From Companilactobacillus hulinensis (GTDB lineage: Bacteria > Bacillota > Bacilli > Lactobacillales > Lactobacillaceae): 64,000 nucleotides of DNA. The stretch spans positions 1 to 64,000 of the forward strand of contig NZ_RHOO01000011.1 of the NCBI RefSeq assembly GCF_003946555.1, read 5' to 3'. Shown piece after piece: positions 54,448 through 62,788 of the stretch; positions within the stretch are counted from its first letter, which is position 1; the number at the start of each line of letters is the position of its first letter. The translations under genes were made by a program, and so were the position numbers. The notes below the pieces were generated by a model. The model saw nothing but the letters and a program-made list of their open reading frames with translations. It made no database searches and had not been told where the DNA came from.

Positions 54448-55248
54448 CTATTTATCTATATTTGTTCCGTATGCTTCAATTTGTGTCAAAGCTGGAAATG
54501 TCGATGCATCTTTATCTTTGATCAGATTGAATAACTTGATCCACGTAACCTGCTTGTGATCTATTTCAAATATCTGTCTATCTTTGATTTTATTCAATCG
54601 GAAAGATTGGATTGAACCATCAGAAAATTCAATTGAAATATTAGTCCAATGGCTATCATGAGGATAATCAGCACGCAATATAATTGCTAATTTATCCAGT
54701 TCAACTTTTCTTCCAAAATCGACTTTCATTTCAGCATTATCTTGTTGATTAATCCCCCATGATTGGAATGGAAAGTTACCATGGCTCTCATTAGCTACTA
54801 TTCCATCAATCGCATTCTTACAATAGAAGACATATTCACCACGAGTTTCAGCATTAGCTGTTGCATGTGGATATGCATCACTTGCATCATGTTGATCATG
54901 GCTATTCTCCGCTAAATTACGATAAGAATTAATCTCATCACTGGTTGCATACCGCACTGTTACATAATTGCTTCTAGTTTGAAAGGCACTCTCAGGATAC
55001 GGCCATTCACGTTGGAGATTAAATGGTACTTGGTACTTCCATTCTTTTTTAGTTACATATATTAATGCTGGTTTCAGAGCAACATCCATCTGTACCATCA
55101 AATACCTGGGAGCATCTTCAATAATTACATTCAGACTATCATTCAATTTGTAGTGATGATGAAATTCCAGATATGTAGTGTCAATGCCACTATTTTCCTT
55201 AATAACTTCATCAGCATTCAACAACTGAAGAGTAATATTATTATCCAT
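54448..55248 (-). CDS. Protein with a possible discoidin-like carbohydrate-binding C-terminus, uronate operon
   Basis: A 266-residue protein, last of the operon, overlapping the KDG kinase gene by 8 nt. The N-terminal half is not recognised. The C-terminal half (about residues 140-260: NAIDGIVANESHGNFPFQSWGINQ, then DFGRKVELDKLAIILRADYPHDSHWT, then SIEFSDGSIQSFRL) has the layout of F5/8 type C carbohydrate-binding folds. No signal peptide, so it acts inside the cell, which is unusual for such a module. It may handle unsaturated uronate oligosaccharides; that is inference. Confidence 0.6.
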   Translation of the reverse strand: MDNNITLQLLNADEVIKENSGIDTTYLEFHHHYKLNDSLNVIIEDAPRYLMVQMDVALKPALIYVTKKEWKYQVPFNLQREWPYPESAFQTRSNYVTVRYATSDEINSYRNLAENSHDQHDASDAYPHATANAETRGEYVFYCKNAIDGIVANESHGNFPFQSWGINQQDNAEMKVDFGRKVELDKLAIILRADYPHDSHWTNISIEFSDGSIQSFRLNKIKDRQIFEIDHKQVTWIKLFNLIKDKDASTFPALTQIEAYGTNIDK

Positions 55249-56197
55249 TGTTTACCCCCATAAATTTTTCTAATTCTGGTCTAGTTGGATATCCGTCACT
55301 ATCTCCAGCATCTTGAACGGCTAATGCACCAATAGCACAAGCACGTTTAATAGAATTTCTCATACCAATTTCTTCTAACAATCCAGATATGAATCCCACG
55401 GCAAATCCATCACCTGCGCCAACTGTATCAACAACGTTATCAACCTTATAACCGCCTATAAGTTGTAGAGCGTCATCTCTAGTTTTAACATATGCACCTT
55501 TGGGACCAGCCTTAATAACTACTGCTTGTGTAGTATTACTCTGGTTTAAATAAAAGTCAGCAATAGCTTCTGGATCATCAGTTCCAACCAGTCGTTCACC
55601 TTCATGTATTCCAGGCATAACTATAGTTGCCTTACTTGCCAAATAATTCAACTTTCTAATCATTTCACGTTCATTTGGCCATAATTGTAATCGTATGTTG
55701 GGGTCATATGTAGTAACTATTGATTTACTATCTGCCAGCTCTAACAATCTTTCAACTGATTCATAACCAGCCTCAGAAATTCCCGCCATAATACCAGAAC
55801 AATGAACTAATCCAACATTATCAAAATTTATTTTATCCAAATTACTTGCACAATAGTGCGATGCTGCAGAGTTCTTACGATAATAGAATATCTCCGGATC
55901 ACCTTTATCAACACGTTGTTTCATATAGAAACCAGTCCAATAGTCATCCTTTGTTTCAACATAATTTGTTTGTATTCCATTTTGTTCAATCTCATGTTTT
56001 ATTGATTGTCCCAATGGATCGTTTCCTATAGCCGTAATATATTTTGACTCTATACCCAATCTAGAAACACCCACGGCAACATTTAATTCCGCACCAGCAA
56101 GATACTTAGTAAAATGTTTTGCGTCCATTAATCCGGCGTTCAAGTCTTCTGAGCTGAAAACAATCAAGGGTTCGCCAATAGTTAAAAAGCTTTTCAT
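55241..56197 (-). CDS. kdgK: 2-dehydro-3-deoxygluconokinase (PfkB family)
   Basis: A 318-residue sugar kinase, phosphorylating 2-keto-3-deoxygluconate (KDG). Features: LTIGEPLIVFSS at the start, AGAELNVAVGVSRLG, and the catalytic loop DTVGAGDGFAVGF near residue 260. The ATG at 56197 follows GAGGTGGGG. It lies after kduD, separated by a hairpin with T-run that may reduce its expression. The next enzyme, KDPG aldolase, is not in the window. Confidence 0.92.
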   Translation of the reverse strand: MKSFLTIGEPLIVFSSEDLNAGLMDAKHFTKYLAGAELNVAVGVSRLGIESKYITAIGNDPLGQSIKHEIEQNGIQTNYVETKDDYWTGFYMKQRVDKGDPEIFYYRKNSAASHYCASNLDKINFDNVGLVHCSGIMAGISEAGYESVERLLELADSKSIVTTYDPNIRLQLWPNEREMIRKLNYLASKATIVMPGIHEGERLVGTDDPEAIADFYLNQSNTTQAVVIKAGPKGAYVKTRDDALQLIGGYKVDNVVDTVGAGDGFAVGFISGLLEEIGMRNSIKRACAIGALAVQDAGDSDGYPTRPELEKFMGVNNG

Positions 56198-56211
56198 ATT
56201 CCCCACCTCTG

Positions 56212-56240
56212 AAAAAAGGCCGCTTTATGAGCGGCCTTTA
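56212..56240 (-). terminator. Terminator-like hairpin between kduD and kdgK
   Basis: On the minus strand AAAGGCCGCTCATAAAGCGGCCTTTTTT, a strong GC-rich hairpin with T-run inside the operon. It may give partial termination, lowering the two downstream genes, or protect the upstream mRNA end. Confidence 0.8.
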
Positions 56241-56251
56241 CTGAATTTCTA

Positions 56252-57067
56252 TTAACGTACCAAGTAACCACCGTCAACAGCTAAGATATGACCATTAACA
56301 TAATTTGATGCTTTACTTGCTAGGAATACTGCGACTCCCATTAATTCAGAAGGTTCTGCCCAGTGATTTGCTGGAATTCTGTCAAGAATCTCTTGGTTAC
56401 GAGCTTTGTCCGCACGAATTGGTGCAGTATTAGCAGTCTTGATGTAACCTGGTGCAATCGCATTAACTTGAATGTTATATGCACCCAATTCACTAGCAAA
56501 TGCCTTAGTCAATCCGGCAACACCATGTTTTGAAGCAGTGTATGAAGGAATGAATTTACCACCTTGGAATGAAAGCATTGAACCAATATTGATGATCTTA
56601 CCTGATTTTTGCTTAGCCATTTCTTTAGCAGCTGCCATAGACATATGATATACAGCATTCAAGTTGATGTTGATAACCATATCCCAGTCTTTGTCTTGTG
56701 ATTCAAGAAGTGGATTACGACGAATCATACCAGCGTTATTAATAAGAATATCAATATGTCCGTATGTTTCGATAACCTTCTTAACTACCTCTTCAGCGAC
56801 GCCTTCCTTGGTCAAATCAACGTCCATGAATTCAACCTTGCGTCCACGCTTTTCAATCATTGCACGTGTATTGTCCCATTCAGCAGTACCAAATGTAGGA
56901 ATAAAGATATCAGCTCCGGCTTCAGCTAATGCAACAGCGTAACCTTGTCCTAATCCTGTATTACCACCAGTAATAACGGCAACCTTGCCTGTTAAATCAA
57001 AAAAGTTCATTTTGAATTGATCAAGTGCTTCTTCATTTGCTTGAATTTCTTCTTTTGATTGTTCCAT
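56252..57067 (-). CDS. kduD: 2-dehydro-3-deoxy-D-gluconate 5-dehydrogenase (SDR family)
   Basis: A 271-residue short-chain dehydrogenase, reducing 2,5-diketo-3-deoxygluconate to KDG with NADH. Nucleotide loop ITGGNTGLGQGYAVAL, then NNAG, and catalytic Ser, Y-x-x-x-K (PSYTASKHGVAGL). It has about 18 extra N-terminal residues (MEQSKEEIQANEEAL..) compared with typical KduD, which starts near NFFDLTGKVAV. An internal ATG (MNFF) could be the real start, but GGTGA lies by the upstream ATG. Confidence 0.92.
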   Translation of the reverse strand: MEQSKEEIQANEEALDQFKMNFFDLTGKVAVITGGNTGLGQGYAVALAEAGADIFIPTFGTAEWDNTRAMIEKRGRKVEFMDVDLTKEGVAEEVVKKVIETYGHIDILINNAGMIRRNPLLESQDKDWDMVININLNAVYHMSMAAAKEMAKQKSGKIINIGSMLSFQGGKFIPSYTASKHGVAGLTKAFASELGAYNIQVNAIAPGYIKTANTAPIRADKARNQEILDRIPANHWAEPSELMGVAVFLASKASNYVNGHILAVDGGYLVR

Positions 57068-57098
57068 TTTTATTCACCATTTTCCTTCTCAATTTGAA

Positions 57099-57944
57099 TT
57101 ATCTAAGTTCGTCCATTGATACTTGATCCATATCATCATATGTTTGATTCTCACCACACATTGCCCAAATAAATGAGTAATTTGTAGTGCCGACTCCACA
57201 ATGAATTGACCAACTAGGGTTAATTACGGCTTGCTCAGGTGATAGTACGATGTGTTTAGACTCGTCTGGTTTGCCTAAGAAGTGGAATACACGTGTATCT
57301 TCGGCACCGAAGTCAAAGTACATGTATGTTTCCATTCTTCTTGCATGTGTATGAGCTGGCATGGTATTCCATGATGAACCTGGCTCAAGAACTGTGTATC
57401 CCATTTGTAATTGACAAGTATCCATTTGAGATGCATCAATATACTTATAAATAGTACGTTTGTTCATATGTGCTTGGTCACCCATTGGCTTAGCTAAAGC
57501 ATTAGCGAATGGCAACTTCTTATTTGGATATGTCTTATGTGCGGGTGTTGAAACTACGTAGAATTTAGCAGGATTCTTGGCATCATCAGATTCAAAAATC
57601 ACATGTTTTGTTCCCATACCTACGTAATATCCATCGTGGTTAACCATTTCTTCTTTTTGACCATCAACAGTAATTGAACCACTACCACCAATATTAATGA
57701 GGCCTAGTTCTCTACGTTGTAAGAAATATTCAACTCCGAGATCCTTATCAAGCTTAATCTCCAACGGCTCATCTACAGGTGTTACACCACCAAAAATCAT
57801 GCGGTCGTTATATGTATATGTAAGTGAAATGTCGCCATCCTTGAATAAGTCTGTAACTAAGAACTGATCTCTTAGTTGGTCCGTTGAGTAATTCTTAATA
57901 TCCTCCGGACTATGTGAATAATTAATGTTCATTGAAAATGCCAT
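57099..57944 (-). CDS. kduI: 5-dehydro-4-deoxy-D-glucuronate isomerase
   Basis: A 281-residue cupin-like isomerase converting 4-deoxy-5-ketouronate to 2,5-diketo-3-deoxygluconate. Metal ligands are visible: H-T-H and Glu in MPAHTHARRMETYMYF (about residues 195-205) and His in WSIHCGVGT (about residue 245). It is upstream of kduD by 31 bp. Together with the unsaturated glucuronyl hydrolase and KdgK it builds the usual unsaturated uronate route. Confidence 0.94.
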   Translation of the reverse strand: MAFSMNINYSHSPEDIKNYSTDQLRDQFLVTDLFKDGDISLTYTYNDRMIFGGVTPVDEPLEIKLDKDLGVEYFLQRRELGLINIGGSGSITVDGQKEEMVNHDGYYVGMGTKHVIFESDDAKNPAKFYVVSTPAHKTYPNKKLPFANALAKPMGDQAHMNKRTIYKYIDASQMDTCQLQMGYTVLEPGSSWNTMPAHTHARRMETYMYFDFGAEDTRVFHFLGKPDESKHIVLSPEQAVINPSWSIHCGVGTTNYSFIWAMCGENQTYDDMDQVSMDELR

Positions 57945-58006
57945 AATTTCCTCCTATTAAATTTACTATGCAGAAACATGATTTCCTTTTATTTAATCAA
58001 ATTTTT

Positions 58007-59914
58007 TTACAGTAATCTGTTATATTCACCATTCTCTGAAATAACAAGATCACCGTAATAAGGTTGTCCATTTACGTAATAGACTTTGTCTCCAATAAAA
58101 GTATTCTCATGTTGTAATACTATTTCAATCTTTGTCCCATCTTTCAATGTGACTTCAATTGGATAACAGAATGTATCTAAAATACTGCTGTCTGATCCGG
58201 AACGTTTTGCTTCCTGTTTATTAACTGAAATAATTTCATCAGAATTACCAATCAAACAATAACTAACGAACTGATCTTTGAATTCTGAACTTGTAACAAT
58301 TTTTACTGTATCTTCTTTCTCGTTGTACCTTGGTGAATAAATTTGATTTTCTGCCTTCTTCATATTATCGGAGAAAAACATTGAGAATTCCTCATCATCA
58401 GATTTACTTAGTCTAATGGAATTATCGTTCTTATTGCACTCTGCAGTTAAGTCTGGAGAAAGAATCCAGTTACTTCGCTTAGTGTGTTTCCCATGTTGCA
58501 TGCCAACATCGAATACCAATGCAATTTCACGATTCTTAAACCATATGAAGTAGCGTTTATAATCAAATTTATGTTGTTTATCAAAGTATCCTGTAACAAC
58601 TAAATCGTAATCCTTGAAGTGTTTAACTATATTATTACCCGGAGTTGTTACCTTGGAATACTTCCAAGAATCACGTGGAACTAATGGGTAAACCGCATCG
58701 ATACTTACTATATTATGAGAATCACCAGATTTCAGGTTTCTCCTAATATCTGAATCAACATACGTATATCTACCTGGATCAATCAAAATATTTTGATTAT
58801 TAATCGTAAGATCTATGTGTCCTAATGCAGTATGACCATGACCACTTCCAAGATCTCCGTTGTAACAATGCCAATAATTACCATCTGTATCCTTCATATA
58901 ATAATTACCGGAGATAGTTGCATCAAGATACGGACTAACTTCATCAGATTTTGTCTTATCAAGTCCCAAGCTGCTCAATGGATAAAATTCGAGGGGGGTG
59001 AAATCATATTTACTTTTACCCATTTTTGAATCCAAGATAAGATGACCTGTTTCAATGAGGTCCGCAACTTCGATTGCATCTGTATCACCTTGTTGAAGAA
59101 TCTTATGGTTCGGTAATACGAAGTAATCAAAGGCATTTAACATCAAATGGAGCTTGTCAGTAATCAATTTTGGAATTAGTAAATTGTTACTCTTATAGGC
59201 CGCATATACACATAGCGAGCTTCTAAATACTTCGATAAAGTAAAGTGGCGATTGTTCCCAATGAATTCCTTCATCATCAACTTGTAATTCTAATTCCACA
59301 GTAAGCTTATCAAGAGCCCAATCTACTAAGTCTGAGCTAATAACTTCTTTATTCACTGCGTTGAAACAAAGAATACCAGTTGTAATCAGAACTCCCCAAT
59401 TACTCAAATCATATTTATCAATATAATTATTCTTCAAATATTCAGCTTGATCTTGAATGGTTTCATCCAACTTTGCCTTTTCAGATTCACTCAAAATACC
59501 TTTTTCAAATAACAGTCTATACATGAGTGACCAGTTCAATAATCTAATTCCAGTATCAATGGTCCTCCAAGCTGTATGTCTGAATTCTTGTTTATCGTAA
59601 TCATTAAATACCCAATCAAACATGAATTCCTTTGATTTCAACAAATATTTATCATTACTTGTATGTAGATATGTTAGTAACAAATCCTGTAAATATTCTT
59701 GCCGATTCAAAACATACAACCATTCTGGATCATCATTAGGAGACTTGTGCCAATCCTTTAGTTCATAGGTAATCGGTGATGGCTCCATATTATAAACATG
59801 TTGAAATAAAAACTTATTCTCTAAAAGCAATTTTGAATTATTAAAATATAAATCAGTGTAGGCAACTTGATCATTTAACAACAGATTTTTCACAGTAGAT
59901 AAATTATCACTCAT
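58007..59914 (-). CDS. Heparinase II/III-like polysaccharide lyase, cytoplasmic
   Basis: A 635-residue protein. An alpha-barrel N-terminal part (residues 1-300, with DLSNWGVLITTG) is followed by a beta-sandwich with SGHGHTALGHIDLTINNQNILIDPGRYTY and GDSHNIVSID, the heparinase II/III C-domain signature. It has no signal peptide, so the substrate must be imported oligosaccharides, probably the phosphorylated or desulfated products of the mannose-type PTS. Extracellular enzymes are not encoded here. Its exact glycan (heparin, hyaluronan or other) cannot be told. It overlaps the YajC-like gene by 8 nt. Confidence 0.88.
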   Translation of the reverse strand: MSDNLSTVKNLLLNDQVAYTDLYFNNSKLLLENKFLFQHVYNMEPSPITYELKDWHKSPNDDPEWLYVLNRQEYLQDLLLTYLHTSNDKYLLKSKEFMFDWVFNDYDKQEFRHTAWRTIDTGIRLLNWSLMYRLLFEKGILSESEKAKLDETIQDQAEYLKNNYIDKYDLSNWGVLITTGILCFNAVNKEVISSDLVDWALDKLTVELELQVDDEGIHWEQSPLYFIEVFRSSLCVYAAYKSNNLLIPKLITDKLHLMLNAFDYFVLPNHKILQQGDTDAIEVADLIETGHLILDSKMGKSKYDFTPLEFYPLSSLGLDKTKSDEVSPYLDATISGNYYMKDTDGNYWHCYNGDLGSGHGHTALGHIDLTINNQNILIDPGRYTYVDSDIRRNLKSGDSHNIVSIDAVYPLVPRDSWKYSKVTTPGNNIVKHFKDYDLVVTGYFDKQHKFDYKRYFIWFKNREIALVFDVGMQHGKHTKRSNWILSPDLTAECNKNDNSIRLSKSDDEEFSMFFSDNMKKAENQIYSPRYNEKEDTVKIVTSSEFKDQFVSYCLIGNSDEIISVNKQEAKRSGSDSSILDTFCYPIEVTLKDGTKIEIVLQHENTFIGDKVYYVNGQPYYGDLVISENGEYNRLL

Positions 59915-60197
59915 TTTTTTCCTCTTCTATTTTGCTGATGATTCCGTACTTATTCACATCAATCACGACGTTAGATGCAATTTTAAGCTTTATCTTGTCG
60001 TCATTTATCTTTTGAATAAATCCCGTGATACCATCTCTCAATAAAACTTCATCACCTGTAGAAAGACTTGCATAAAACTCGTCCATCTTAGACTTTTGTT
60101 GTTTCATTTGTTTATTCCTAGATATCGGAATCAATACTGCATATATAACGATAAGTACTACTAATGCTGCTATTAGTAAATAATCAATTAAATGCAT
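59907..60197 (-). CDS. YajC-like preprotein translocase subunit family protein in a PTS operon
   Basis: A 96-residue protein with one N-terminal helix (about residues 4-25) and the YajC soluble part (ISRNKQMKQQKSKMDEFYASLSTGDEVLLRDGITGFI). It overlaps the EIIA gene by 10 nt and the lyase gene by 8 nt. YajC copies in glycosaminoglycan PTS operons are known from streptococcal hyaluronate regions; their role there is unclear and need not be protein export. Confidence 0.88.
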   Translation of the reverse strand: MHLIDYLLIAALVVLIVIYAVLIPISRNKQMKQQKSKMDEFYASLSTGDEVLLRDGITGFIQKINDDKIKLKIASNVVIDVNKYGIISKIEEEKNE

Positions 60198-60646
60198 CCT
60201 TCATCACTGCTTTCATTAGAACCAGAACCATCCATCATTTTAGAATTGGGTAAAAATTGCATCATTGGCACAGACACTTCAATAACATGGTTTATCTGAT
60301 CTTCAATATTATCTTTGTTCAATTGATCCATACTATCTTTCAAATACAAATCAAATATTGCATTCATAGATATACCAGAAATAATATATTGATTTTCCTT
60401 GGCAGATTCCAAAATAACTTGCGCAATTGTTTGAAATGGTGCTCCACCAGTTAAGTCTGCGAATATAATGACATTCTCATTAGTATTTAAAAACTCCGTG
60501 ACATCTTCTTTAAACTGTTCATGTGTTGTTTGTTCATTCAAGTTGAAACATGTAATATCGTCTCCACTACCAGATAGTAATGTTATTGCCGATTTAATAC
60601 CGTCGGGATAATTCCCATGTCCGATAATTCCTACACTATATTTCAT
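60188..60646 (-). CDS. PTS EIIA, mannose family (glycosaminoglycan type)
   Basis: A 152-residue EIIA domain: KYSVGIIGHGNYPDG with the phospho-His at residue 10, then IIFADLTGGAPFQT. It accepts phosphate from HPr and passes it to EIIB. Located after EIID, in the order B - C - D - A. The C-terminal tail of Ser, Asp, Gly and Asn is not part of the domain. Confidence 0.92.
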   Translation of the reverse strand: MKYSVGIIGHGNYPDGIKSAITLLSGSGDDITCFNLNEQTTHEQFKEDVTEFLNTNENVIIFADLTGGAPFQTIAQVILESAKENQYIISGISMNAIFDLYLKDSMDQLNKDNIEDQINHVIEVSVPMMQFLPNSKMMDGSGSNESSDEGCI

Positions 60647-60664
60647 AATTCAATCCTTTCTATC

Positions 60665-61480
60665 TTAAGGCTTCAGCAAACCGATTGCTGAAAGTCCAAT
60701 ACCAAGTACAAGAAGTAATAGAATAATCTTGTAAATAGTCCATTTTTTCTTTGTGATCAACCAGTAAACAAAATATGTTAGAAGCATTGGTAACATGAAA
60801 GGCATAATCTTATCCAAGATTGTTTGTACAGCAACAACTTGTTCCTTGCCTTTAACAACTGTACTGTATTGCAATGCCAAGTTAACTTTAACGAACGAAA
60901 CTGATAAACCTGCAATAACTGTTAAACCAATCATACTTGCAATATCAGTAAGCGCTTGCATCTTATCGCTAAGTGTATCAATGATACTTGTTCCGACTTT
61001 CCAACCTAAGTAACCCATTAAACAACGAACTCCAAATGTAACACCAATCAAACATGCGATGAACATAAGTGGTGCGTAGATAACACCCTGTAATGCTAAT
61101 GAGGCAAAAATTGTTGAGAACAATGGTGCTAAGGCAAATTGTGATAAAGCATCACCAATACCAGCTAAAGGTCCCATAAGTGCCATCTTAACGGCACGTA
61201 CATCATCTTCACTTTGACCGCTATCATACATGGCTAACATCAAAGTTGAAACGAACGGATATGGTTGAGGGTTAGTGTTATAGAACTCCAAGTTAGATGT
61301 AGCAACTTGTTTGAACTTATCTTCGTCACCCTTATAAATCTTTCTCAATTGTGGCCAGATACTATTCAACATACCAGTACCTTGCATGTTTCCGTAGTTC
61401 TGAGCATTTTGTAAATAATATGAACGTAGAATTGCACTACGGTAATCAGCTTTTGTTAAAACTTTTTCTTTAGATGCCAT
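60665..61480 (-). CDS. PTS EIID, mannose family (glycosaminoglycan type)
   Basis: A 271-residue membrane subunit: TKADYRSAILRSYYLQNAQNYGNMQGTG, then MALMGPLAGIGDALSQFALAPLFS, a classic EIID pattern, with several helices after about residue 120. The ATG at 61480 (MASKEK) follows GGAGG by 8 nt and overlaps the EIIC gene by 11 nt; the longer upstream frame lacks a ribosome-binding site. With EIIC it forms the transmembrane channel. Confidence 0.94.
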   Translation of the reverse strand: MASKEKVLTKADYRSAILRSYYLQNAQNYGNMQGTGMLNSIWPQLRKIYKGDEDKFKQVATSNLEFYNTNPQPYPFVSTLMLAMYDSGQSEDDVRAVKMALMGPLAGIGDALSQFALAPLFSTIFASLALQGVIYAPLMFIACLIGVTFGVRCLMGYLGWKVGTSIIDTLSDKMQALTDIASMIGLTVIAGLSVSFVKVNLALQYSTVVKGKEQVVAVQTILDKIMPFMLPMLLTYFVYWLITKKKWTIYKIILLLLVLGIGLSAIGLLKP

Positions 61481-62258
61481 CTTCAATGCCTCCGTCATTT
61501 CCGCCTTGATTGTTGCTATCGTTTGATGATTTTTTTCCATTAAAGTAGTTATTGAATGCAAGAACTGCACCTACAAAGGCTAATCCGATAACTGGCATTT
61601 GAAGATATGCCACACATACATAACCTAAGATAATTGCTGGAATATATTCTTTTTTAACCATAGTACTTAAGATTAATGCGAAACCAACTGCTGGTAGTAA
61701 ACCACCGGCTACTGTCAAACCATTCATTAACCACTGAGGAATAATCTTGATAAAGGCTCTCAATGCTGAAGTACTTTCAGTAGCTGCGAATCCGAAGATG
61801 AATGCGAATAACATAAATCCATAAAGTGTAGTATTTGATAACCACTTGTACTTACGATACTTGCCATCCATAATAGCTTTTTTAGCTGTTTCCATTGAAC
61901 TTGAGTTGATTGTAAAGATAAATGTAATAACAAATGGAACGATGATAGCAAATGGATATGAAAGTGTAAGAGCTGCACCGGGTGATAATTTATCCATAGA
62001 AATCGCCATAATAGTACCAACAATTCCGGGTCCTAATGGATTAGGAGGCGTCGATCCACCAGGTCCAACACCGAATCCCATGAATGCTAGTTCAGCTGTA
62101 GCCCCAAATATTACAGCTGTCTTCAAATCGCCTAAGATAAGTCCGACACCAAAAGCGATGAATAAAGCTCTATTCGTATAGATACCCCAAATTTGACCTG
62201 CGAAACAAAATGCTGCCCACAGTCCAACAAGTAGGGCCTGCCATATAGTAAATGTCAT
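61470..62258 (-). CDS. PTS EIIC, mannose/sorbose family (glycosaminoglycan type)
   Basis: A 262-residue permease with about seven helices: LLVGLWAAFCFAGQIWGIYTNRAL, then LGDLKTAVIFGATAELAFMGF. The end is a hydrophilic tail rich in Asn, Asp and Gly (SSNDSNNQGGNDGGIEDGI). It lies 2 bp after the EIIB gene and overlaps the EIID gene. GGGGGAAA precedes the ATG. Confidence 0.94.
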   Translation of the reverse strand: MTFTIWQALLVGLWAAFCFAGQIWGIYTNRALFIAFGVGLILGDLKTAVIFGATAELAFMGFGVGPGGSTPPNPLGPGIVGTIMAISMDKLSPGAALTLSYPFAIIVPFVITFIFTINSSSMETAKKAIMDGKYRKYKWLSNTTLYGFMLFAFIFGFAATESTSALRAFIKIIPQWLMNGLTVAGGLLPAVGFALILSTMVKKEYIPAIILGYVCVAYLQMPVIGLAFVGAVLAFNNYFNGKKSSNDSNNQGGNDGGIEDGI

Positions 62259-62260
62259 AT

Positions 62261-62770
62261 TTAATTTCCCCCATGTTCCTTAACATAGTTATTTAAATTG
62301 TAATCTGATCCAACATCGTTACCTAACGGTGTTGTTCTAGTATTGAAATCGACATTATATTTACTTTGTAGCTGATATAGTGAATCAAGATCTTCCTTGT
62401 CAACCGAAATGAAGTTAGTTAACTTGGTCTTTCCTTCTTTATAATGGATGTTTCCAACATTCAATTCATGAATTGGAACTCCACCTTCAGCAAGTCTTAA
62501 TACATCTTCCGCCGTTTTAACAATAATAAAGATTGACTGCTTAGGAGAAGCCTTGAAGATCTTGTCGCATGTTTCTTCTATTGAAAAGAATCTGATACCA
62601 ATTGAATCTGGTGTTAATGATTTCATTAAAGTTTGTTGGATGCTGCTTTTTGCAACATCGTCATTAGCAACGATTACTAGATTAACGCCTAAGTTTGAAA
62701 TCCACATTCTTCCTTGACCGTGGATCAATCTTTCATCTAGTCGAATTGCTTGAATATTTGGTTCTGTCAA
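62261..62770 (-). CDS. PTS EIIB, mannose family (glycosaminoglycan type)
   Basis: A 169-residue cytoplasmic phosphotransfer subunit. The active His is in IRLDERLIHGQGRMW (His17 with this start). The start is taken as TTG at 62770, five bases after GGGGTGG; a GTG at 62779 overlaps that site but cannot be excluded. It phosphorylates the incoming sugar at the channel. First PTS gene of the operon, 18 bp after the glucuronyl hydrolase gene. Confidence 0.9.
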   Translation of the reverse strand: MTEPNIQAIRLDERLIHGQGRMWISNLGVNLVIVANDDVAKSSIQQTLMKSLTPDSIGIRFFSIEETCDKIFKASPKQSIFIIVKTAEDVLRLAEGGVPIHELNVGNIHYKEGKTKLTNFISVDKEDLDSLYQLQSKYNVDFNTRTTPLGNDVGSDYNLNNYVKEHGGN

Positions 62771-62788
62771 TTCTTCCACCCCGTTTTT

